64,000 nucleotides of DNA, from contig NZ_VMHK01000002.1 of the NCBI RefSeq assembly GCF_007559275.1, positions 186,001-250,000 of the forward strand, given 5' to 3'. The position numbers and the translations under genes were made by a program. The stretch comes from Bifidobacterium apousia. Lineage in GTDB: Bacteria; Actinomycetota; Actinomycetes; Actinomycetales; Bifidobacteriaceae. Position 1 is the first letter of the stretch. The number at the start of each line of letters is the position of its first letter. Positions 17,829 to 24,667 of this stretch are shown here, in pieces. Under the pieces are notes generated by a model that saw only the letters and a list, made by a program, of their open reading frames with translations, did no database searches and was not told the DNA's origin.

Positions 17829-18129
17829 TCATTCCTGTGCCGCTGCTGCCAAGGCAGTATTCGCCCCCAATCCGGAACGACCCGAAGAAGACAACATATT
17901 GCTTCTTACCAGCTGGGTGCTGGTCCTGCATGGTCGAGAACTTGAACCGCCGCAAAACACCCGATTTGAATCCCAGATTTTGCCCTTCATTTCTGTAGCC
18001 TTGAAAAGGCAAAGAACAATTTATATGCATTGTTGTGCTCTATGTGCAGTTGCCTTAATTGGGGGTAGGTCAAAAGCAGACTTGATTTGTTCTGGAGCAT
18101 GATTTCATTGTGGTTTGGGGGGTATTGTA
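17829..18129 (+). repeat. Array spacer 2-3: copy of the post-tRNA flank plus shared leader
   Basis: This is non-coding. The stretch 17862-17905 (…TCCGGAACGACCCGAAGAAG, then ACAACAT) matches the sequence just beyond the intact tRNA-Thr gene at about 27845-27885 (…TCCGGACCTGCCGGAAGAAG, then ACAACAT). The tRNA genes themselves are absent here. The leader block CGCAAAACACCCGATTTGAA at 17951 and TTAATTGGGGGTAGGTCAAAA at 18055 follow, then the ribosome binding site. It shows that the repeat unit extended past the tRNA genes. Confidence 0.7.
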
Positions 18130-21033
18130 TTGAAGCGTTTGCAAGAACGGGGCGCTAAGGGTTCACAAGGTGTGAACCGTCCGATAATTGCCGTTCTGAT
18201 AACCCTTCTGGCGACGCTGGCCATGGTTGTTCCGTTGGGGCTGAGCGCACTTTCGGCCAATCAGGCCAACGCCATTGATGGGCAGGACGAAACTGCCAGC
18301 AGAAAGCCCAAACTCTATAGGATGTTGGGCTACAACAACAAGCTTGATTCCTATCAGGATGAGCTGCGCATGGACTTCATCCTGCGGGTAAAACACAACG
18401 AGTTTGACCCTTCTTGTGCCGACGCCACTTCTGGTGCCGATACCAAGGGCAATTGCAATCTGGCCTTTGTCTATCAGTACAAGGGTTCAGATGACACTTC
18501 CTTTTATCGCAGGATAAAGTATCTGAACACCATAGCCTCAGCGTCATCCTCGGATCAGCCCTGGTCCGGAGCCTACAAGTGGGCACAAAACCAAGATGAG
18601 TACTTCACTGTACACACGATAATCAATTCCGGTTTGTATGATTATTTGACTGTGTCCATTGAGGGTGATCTGGCGCTTAAGAATTCTGCCGATGCGTCAT
18701 ATTACCAACCTGGTGGGGCCAGCGAGCCGGTGAATATCTACGCGGTTGTTGGTAAACAGGACGACGCACTATCCTGCCTGCGCCCTAGCAACTCATGGAG
18801 TTGGTCTAGCGGAATCGATAATTGTCGCAATTTTGACCCTGACACCATGATCAATGCGCCGGACAGGGTATCCAACATTACCTCAGCCTTAACGGCCAAC
18901 GGCAAGAACTTCACCCTGTATATGCAAGAATGCCTGGGCACGGGTGCTGATCTTCAGTGCAGCGGCCCGTATTCTTGGGTTGGCTGGAACAGCAACCCAA
19001 ATCTCTACGGAGGCAATCAGGCTAATTGGGGCATGGTGACGGATTACGGTTTTCCTGATTATAAGAGCAATGCTACTGGGCCAATCGCCGGTACTGCTCC
19101 GGGAACAGCTCCGGCACGGTCGTTCTTCGTGTACTGGCTGAATGTGCGCGGCAGCACTAGAGATAATCCTGATGGCATATGTTCTGAGACCAATTCCTAT
19201 TATTACCAGTGGGTGGCTCTGAAGGATAGCGAGTGGGTGCCTGTTGATGAGCTGACTCCCGAGCCGATCCTGGTGACAGGCCAGCAGCCGTCTCCCAATA
19301 CGGTCACCACCACGACTGGCAAGGCGGCCCAAGTCAGCAAGTATTCCGCTTTCAACTTGCCTAAACAGCCGGATAATCCCAATGAGATGTTTGCCACTGA
19401 CAAGGATGGCAATCCTATGCCTGCTCAGAAGGATGATGGCGGGATTGATTTCAAGGAGGCCAAGGAGAAGCAGGATCTTGACGGCTATTTCAAGATGGTC
19501 ACCTGGCCTGTCACCACGAACCGGGATGGCAGCGCTTGCACCATCAGCCCTGAAGTGTACAACCCTGATCAGAAGGGCCTCGTAGGAATACGTGACGGCA
19601 TGAACAGCTCAGATATAGAACGAAATATTTCAGCGGGCTGGACGATCAACAGTGCCTTCTATAAGTATGATGTGCCTCGCCCCGATGATCCAACGATTAC
19701 GAAGATCGAAAATGACGCCGACAGCGCTTTGGATGCTTCGGGGAGCGTGTATACGTCGAAGCTTGATCCGGTGGTCAGTGGTGAATGCACGCCTTCCAAG
19801 GATCCTGCGCGTCCCAACAAGGTTGTTCTCTACGGCGAGGATCCAGCCAATCCGATTGCAGAGGGGCAGGGCACGAATGGCGATGACCTGGTGAAAGCCG
19901 CGGACACGTGGGGGTTCAGGCTGGGCGAAGTTGAATGCCAGGTCGATCCCAAGAGCAAGCAGGGAGGGTCCTGGCAGATACAGGACACCAACAAGCTGTA
20001 TTCGTCGCCGGGCCAAGGCAACAAGTACAGCGGCTACAGGCGTTACCATGCCTGGGTGATCGAGTCTATCTCCGGATTCGGTTTGACCTCCTACTTCTCG
20101 AACATCGGGACGGCCTATTTCGTTTCGAGTGAGAATGTGCCGGATGCGAGCAAACTCTCGGTAACTGTGCCTCATACGGTCAACGGGAGCCTGCCGGCGG
20201 ACTCGGTCGTCGTGTTCAAGGGTGAAGCGTCTCCTGTATATACGGCCTGGTCCTCGGGAGCACTAGGGATGACGGATTCAAGGATGACTGTTTCGATGAA
20301 GCAGAAGACCGCCTCGGACTGGACGCCCCTGCTGACCACTCCGGCCAGCACCTTCCAGCGGGATGCAGCAGCCGGCACCACGTCTTCCGTCGCGGATTCC
20401 GCAACAGGCCTTACGCTGGGATTGACCAAGACGGCGGCTTCCACCTGGTCTTGGACGCTGAACATCCCTGCTGACAGGTTCAGTGGCTACGACGGCAGCG
20501 ACAAGACGCAACTGTATGATTTCCGCATTGAAATGGTCAACCCGACGAACATCCGTTCGGACCCGGCATCCATCGAGCGGAAGGTCGACATGACTCCGAC
20601 TACGCTGACCATTGACCGCCATGACGTCTTCCAGGTGGCAGGCAAAGCCTATAAGTATGTGGATGGGGACAGGAAGGTTCCTGAGACCAAGGGGACCATG
20701 GTGCATGTGACCTGGCCCGGCGGCAGCGGCACGGATGTCGTTGTGGGGGATCAGGGTTCATGGCAGGCGACCCCGCCTGAGGGCGTCAATCAGGGGCGGT
20801 TCTCTGCTCAGGTGCTTTCGGATGATGCCGAGGGCCCTGATGCCCAGGGCCGGTTCCAGGGCGGGAACCAGTCGGCCTCGGTGTCGCACGCGTTGGAGTT
20901 CCGTCCTTCCAACTCGGCTTTGCCTCTTACCGGGGGATGGCCGCTTTCCGTGCTCAAAATCCTGCTGCTGATAGCCCTCGGCCTGGCCGGCTTCGTGGCC
21001 TGTCTGAGGAACAGGCAGGAAAGCCGGCACTGA
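18130..21033 (+). CDS. Sortase-anchored surface protein, array copy 3
   Basis: A 967-residue paralogue with signal peptide ending NQANA, ten conserved extracellular cysteines, Ig-like C-terminal region, LPLTGG sorting signal, and tail RNRQESRH. The N-terminal third is of the same type as copy 2. The central segment around 19,030-19,150 is nearly identical at DNA level to copy 5 (25,585-25,700), including synonymous positions. The Ig-like end uses the DRHDVFQVAGKAYKYVDG version, closer to copies 1 and 5. The TTG start lies seven bases after a G6 run. The ATG at 18099 is out of frame. No enzymatic motif was recognised. Confidence 0.85.
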   Translation: MKRLQERGAKGSQGVNRPIIAVLITLLATLAMVVPLGLSALSANQANAIDGQDETASRKPKLYRMLGYNNKLDSYQDELRMDFILRVKHNEFDPSCADATSGADTKGNCNLAFVYQYKGSDDTSFYRRIKYLNTIASASSSDQPWSGAYKWAQNQDEYFTVHTIINSGLYDYLTVSIEGDLALKNSADASYYQPGGASEPVNIYAVVGKQDDALSCLRPSNSWSWSSGIDNCRNFDPDTMINAPDRVSNITSALTANGKNFTLYMQECLGTGADLQCSGPYSWVGWNSNPNLYGGNQANWGMVTDYGFPDYKSNATGPIAGTAPGTAPARSFFVYWLNVRGSTRDNPDGICSETNSYYYQWVALKDSEWVPVDELTPEPILVTGQQPSPNTVTTTTGKAAQVSKYSAFNLPKQPDNPNEMFATDKDGNPMPAQKDDGGIDFKEAKEKQDLDGYFKMVTWPVTTNRDGSACTISPEVYNPDQKGLVGIRDGMNSSDIERNISAGWTINSAFYKYDVPRPDDPTITKIENDADSALDASGSVYTSKLDPVVSGECTPSKDPARPNKVVLYGEDPANPIAEGQGTNGDDLVKAADTWGFRLGEVECQVDPKSKQGGSWQIQDTNKLYSSPGQGNKYSGYRRYHAWVIESISGFGLTSYFSNIGTAYFVSSENVPDASKLSVTVPHTVNGSLPADSVVVFKGEASPVYTAWSSGALGMTDSRMTVSMKQKTASDWTPLLTTPASTFQRDAAAGTTSSVADSATGLTLGLTKTAASTWSWTLNIPADRFSGYDGSDKTQLYDFRIEMVNPTNIRSDPASIERKVDMTPTTLTIDRHDVFQVAGKAYKYVDGDRKVPETKGTMVHVTWPGGSGTDVVVGDQGSWQATPPEGVNQGRFSAQVLSDDAEGPDAQGRFQGGNQSASVSHALEFRPSNSALPLTGGWPLSVLKILLLIALGLAGFVACLRNRQESRH

Positions 21034-21355
21034 CCCCGGCAGCATCAGACAGGACCCGCCCCCGCCCCATGAAGTTGAGAGGATGAGTGGGGGCCCTGCC
21101 GCTGCCAGTAACCCCTACCCCTAATTCAGACCGTCCTTAGTCAAGATGGTGGACGGTCGCGAAACACCCTATCTGAATCCCAGATCACGCTTTCAGTCTC
21201 GGTACTCTTAAAGCATGTAAAGGGGACAAGAAGATGCCATAAGTGAGGATACGGTACTTGTGCTCCAGGGTTTCGTGGCCTGCACCGGGGACCAATCAAG
21301 CGTGCAGTCCATCTGATTCTGGAGATGGTTGCATTGAGGTGTGGGGGGTAGCGTG
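21034..21355 (+). repeat. Array spacer 3-4
   Basis: This is non-coding. It contains a GCCCCC/GGGGGC stem (about 21060-21100) without a T-run in the place of the other terminators, then the shared block GAAACACCCTATCTGAATCC at 21161 and CAGATCACGC. It is the most divergent leader of the array. The motif TTAAAGCATGTAAAGGGGAC replaces the TTAATTGGGGA element seen before copies 2, 3 and 5. Copy 4 may therefore be expressed differently. Confidence 0.55.
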
Positions 21356-24247
21356 TTGAACCGATTGCAAGAAGGGGTCAATGAGGGTCCACGGCATGTG
21401 GATCGCCCTATAGTGGCTGTTTTGATAACCCTTTTGGCGACGCTGGCCATGGTTGTTCCGCTAGGGCTGAGCGCCCTGTCGGCCAATCAGGCCGATGCCA
21501 TCGATGGGCAGGGCGGGACGGCCAGCAGGAAGCCTCTGCTCTATAAGATGTTGGCCTACAATGACAAGATTGATTCATACCAGGATGAGCTGCGCATGGA
21601 CTTCATACTGCGCGTGAGACATAACGATTTCAATCCGCAATGCGTTCCGATGCGTGATACTTCTCCCTATGATTCAGTAAAGTGCAATCTGTCTTTCGCA
21701 TATCAATATGAAGGAGCGCAAAGTCCGTCCCACTATACCCGGATTCGGTACCTGAATACTATTTCAACAAATCCCAACGACCCCACTGGCGGTGCTGAGC
21801 AATGGGCGGAAAATGAGGAGCAGTTCTTTACGGTTCATAAAGTGATCAACTCTGGTTTATATGATTTCCTGGCTGTATCCATAGAGGGTGATTTGTCCTA
21901 CATGGATACCTCCTTGGATCCGAAATATTATGTGACTGGCGGTTATCCGGAGCCTTTGAACGTCTTCGCAATTGTTGGTCAACAAAACAATACGCTCTCG
22001 TGTGGAGGTTCTCCATGGGACTACACTACGAATGACTGCACATCCTTCGATCCGAGCTCTATCGGCAGCAACGTCCAAGACAGGGTCGCCAATATCACTG
22101 CAGACCAGGGTAAGGGCATCAAGCTTTACATGGGCAACTGCCTAGGTAACAGTCCCCACCCTCAGTGCAGCGGACCTGCTTCTTGGGTTGGCTGGAATGG
22201 TAATCCCCCTCTTTATGGTGGTCACCAGGCCAATTGGGGCATGGTAACGGATTATGGATTTCCTATAGGAGCCAATCCGGTTCCAGGAGTAGCGCCCCCC
22301 AAGTCCTTCTTTGTATACTGGTTCAATTTGCGTGGAAATAACAGCGCTGGTGGAATATGTTCCACGACCAACTCCTATTACTACCAATGGGTGGCGCAGA
22401 AGAATAGCCAATGGGTGCCTGTCGATGCGCTGACGCCTAAACCGGTGCTCGTAACTGGTCAGAAGCCAGCAGTAAACGGCTTGACCAGTTCCTGGGGTCT
22501 TCAATATCAGGTCAATGACAATACGGCTTACAACGTCGATCCGACTGACCCCAAGTATGCGAATACCACCAACGTGCTTTTTGCGACTGATAAGGATGGC
22601 CAGCCTATGCCTGCCCAGAAGGCTGATGGCGGGATTGATTTCAAAGAGGCCAAGGAGAAGCAGGATCTTGACGGTTATTTCAAACTAGTTACTTGGCCTG
22701 TCACTACTAATGCCGATGGCACCCAGTGCAAGCCGACGGCAAGCACTCCTGAAGTCACCACTAAGATATATGACCCTCAACAGGATAGCCTTGTTGGGAT
22801 AACAGACGATATGTCTACAGCCCAGAAAAACACGAATCTGGATGCAGGATGGGCTATCGATACTGCCTTCTATAAGTATGATGTGCCTCGTCCCGATGAT
22901 CCGACCATCACCAACATTCAGAATGACACCGATGGCTCCTTGAATGCCTCAGGAAGCGTCTATACCGGCAAGCTTGATCCGGTGGTCAGCGGTGAGTGCA
23001 CTCCCTCCAAAGACGCCACGCATCCCAACACGGTTACTCTGTTCGGCGAGGATCCCGGCAATCCTTTCAAGGAGGAGCAGGGCAAGAGCAGTGATGACCT
23101 GGTGAAAAGCTCGGACTCCTGGGGGTTCAAGCTGGGAGAAACGGTGTGCAAGGTCGATCCTAAGAGCAAGCAGGGAGGGTCCTGGCAGATACAGGACACC
23201 AATAAGCAGTATCCATCGCCGGATCCAGGCAACAAGTATGACGGGTACAGGCGCTATCATGCCTGGGTGACCGAGTCCGCTTCCGGGTTCGGCCTGACCT
23301 CCTTCTTCTCGAATATAGGAACAGCCTATTTCGTCTCCAACGAGAATGCTCCGGATGGCAAGCTCTCCGTCACAGTGCCGCATACGAAAAACGGGATTCT
23401 ACCGGCAAATTCGGTCGTCACCTTCCAGGGCTCGGTTTCACCTATATATACGGCCTGGTCCTCGGGAGGGCTGGGGATGACTGATTCCAGGATGGCCATT
23501 TCCATGAAACAGAACACTGCCTCGGACTGGACCAGTCTGGTGACCACTCCGGCCAACACCTTCCAGAGGGATGCGGCGGTCAATACCACGTCGCCTTCCG
23601 TCACTGACCCCACATCGGGCTCTGTGCTCAAGGTCGTCAAGACAGGGGCTTCGACCTGGTCCTGGACCTTGACCATACCTGCTGGCAGGTTCACCGGCTA
23701 CAACGGTGACGATGAGACAGAGAAGTATACTTTCCAGGTTAAGATGATCAACCCTCTGAATGTCCCTTCGGATCCGGTTTCCACCAACCGGACGGTTGAC
23801 ATGACGCCGACCACGCTGACCTTGGAACGGTACGACGTCTTCCAGGTGGCGGGCAAGGCATATAAGTACGTCAATGGCAACACGAGGGTTCCTGAGACCA
23901 AAGGAACAGTGGTTCATGTAACCTGGCCCGGCAACAGCAGTACGGATGTTGTTGTGGGGAACCAGGGTTCATGGCAGGCGACTCCACCTGAGGGCATCAA
24001 TCAGGGACGATTCACCGCTCAGGTTACCTCCGATGATGCTGAAAGCACTGATCCTCAAAGTGGCAGCTTCCAGGGAGGAAACGAGTCGGCTGCGGTGTCG
24101 CATGCGCTGGAATTCCGGCCCTCCACCTCATCCCTGCCCTTCGCTGGAGGATGGCCGCTTTCCGTGCTCAAGATCCTGTTGATGTTGATACTGGGTCTGG
24201 CCGGCTTTGTGGCCTGCCTAAGGAACAGGCAGGAGAGCCGATACTGA
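21356..24247 (+). CDS. Surface protein, array copy 4, with altered sorting signal
   Basis: A 963-residue paralogue and the most divergent of the five in its N-terminal part (YNDKIDSYQDEL; YTRIRYLNTISTNPNDPTGG). All ten extracellular cysteines are kept. The C-terminus reads SLPFAGG followed by the usual hydrophobic helix and RNRQESRY. The Thr at which sortases cut LPxTG is thus replaced by Ala, and anchoring may be lost or changed. The signal peptide ends NQADA. The TTG at 21356 is chosen by alignment with the other copies, and an in-frame GTG stands just before it. The ribosome binding site is a G6 run. Confidence 0.84.
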   Translation: MNRLQEGVNEGPRHVDRPIVAVLITLLATLAMVVPLGLSALSANQADAIDGQGGTASRKPLLYKMLAYNDKIDSYQDELRMDFILRVRHNDFNPQCVPMRDTSPYDSVKCNLSFAYQYEGAQSPSHYTRIRYLNTISTNPNDPTGGAEQWAENEEQFFTVHKVINSGLYDFLAVSIEGDLSYMDTSLDPKYYVTGGYPEPLNVFAIVGQQNNTLSCGGSPWDYTTNDCTSFDPSSIGSNVQDRVANITADQGKGIKLYMGNCLGNSPHPQCSGPASWVGWNGNPPLYGGHQANWGMVTDYGFPIGANPVPGVAPPKSFFVYWFNLRGNNSAGGICSTTNSYYYQWVAQKNSQWVPVDALTPKPVLVTGQKPAVNGLTSSWGLQYQVNDNTAYNVDPTDPKYANTTNVLFATDKDGQPMPAQKADGGIDFKEAKEKQDLDGYFKLVTWPVTTNADGTQCKPTASTPEVTTKIYDPQQDSLVGITDDMSTAQKNTNLDAGWAIDTAFYKYDVPRPDDPTITNIQNDTDGSLNASGSVYTGKLDPVVSGECTPSKDATHPNTVTLFGEDPGNPFKEEQGKSSDDLVKSSDSWGFKLGETVCKVDPKSKQGGSWQIQDTNKQYPSPDPGNKYDGYRRYHAWVTESASGFGLTSFFSNIGTAYFVSNENAPDGKLSVTVPHTKNGILPANSVVTFQGSVSPIYTAWSSGGLGMTDSRMAISMKQNTASDWTSLVTTPANTFQRDAAVNTTSPSVTDPTSGSVLKVVKTGASTWSWTLTIPAGRFTGYNGDDETEKYTFQVKMINPLNVPSDPVSTNRTVDMTPTTLTLERYDVFQVAGKAYKYVNGNTRVPETKGTVVHVTWPGNSSTDVVVGNQGSWQATPPEGINQGRFTAQVTSDDAESTDPQSGSFQGGNESAAVSHALEFRPSTSSLPFAGGWPLSVLKILLMLILGLAGFVACLRNRQESRY

Positions 24248-24264
24248 TTCTCCGGCGGGCATAA

Positions 24265-24322
24265 GGCAGGGTCTGTGCTCATCTCCAAGGAATTTGGGGG
24301 TGAGGGCAGGCCCTGCTTGTGT
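24265..24322 (+). terminator. Terminator-like hairpin after array copy 4
   Basis: GGCAGGG and CCCTGC flank an imperfect inner stem (CTCATC with GGTGAG). The T-run is poor (TTGTGTTT). It is homologous to the stronger hairpins after copies 1, 2 and 5. Confidence 0.55.
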
Positions 24323-24328
24323 TTCCTG

Positions 24329-24362
24329 TGAATGAGATTGGACTCGTGCCCAGACGTCTGAA
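24329..24362 (-). pseudogene. Relic of tRNA-Leu
   Basis: About 34 bases (GAATGAGATTGGACTCGTGC, then CCAGACGTCTGAAG) align with the acceptor, T-arm and variable-arm part of the intact tRNA-Leu at 27649-27729. The anticodon and D arms are missing. It lies in the same place relative to array copy 4 as the intact gene does to copy 5, including the upstream TTCCTGTG. Confidence 0.75.
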
Positions 24363-24377
24363 GGCCACTGGTGGAAG

Positions 24378-24424
24378 AGTCGCTTGACAGAAGCGAACAG
24401 TCGACCTTTCCATGACAAAGTGGC
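24378..24424 (-). pseudogene. Relic of tRNA-Thr
   Basis: About 47 bases align with the intact tRNA-Thr at 27770-27842. The T-arm region CTTGACAGAAGCGAACAGTC and the acceptor end AAAGTGGC are kept, and the anticodon and D arms are deleted. Upstream CTGGTGGAAGAG matches CTGGTGAAAGAG beside the intact gene. The relic cannot fold as a tRNA. Confidence 0.78.
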
Positions 24425-24667
24425 CTCCACCTCCAACCCAGACCAGCCAGATGAAGACCATAAACTGTTGCGCAATACCGGTCGTGACACACCCTATCGG
24501 AATCCCGGATAATGCTTGCAATTCCAGTGCTCGTGGAGCATGTATGGAAAAAGCGAAGATGCTATTTTTTTATCGCTATGATAGAGTCGAAGTAATTGGG
24601 GACAGATTAAAAGAACAAAGTTTAGCCGCTCTTAAGCATAATTGTAACTTGATTTGGGGGTATTGTA
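24425..24667 (+). repeat. Array spacer 4-5: post-tRNA flank and shared leader
   Basis: This is non-coding. It begins with the post-tRNA flank (CTCCACCTCCAACCCAGACC, compare CTTCGCCTCCCGTCCGGACC after the intact tRNA-Thr) and continues with the leader block ACACCCTATCGGAATCCC at 24489. Next come a hairpin AAAAAGC/GCTATTTTTTT near 24548-24573, TATGATAGAGT, and TAATTGGGGACAGATTAAAA at 24594. The last elements match the leader of copy 1 closely. Confidence 0.6.
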
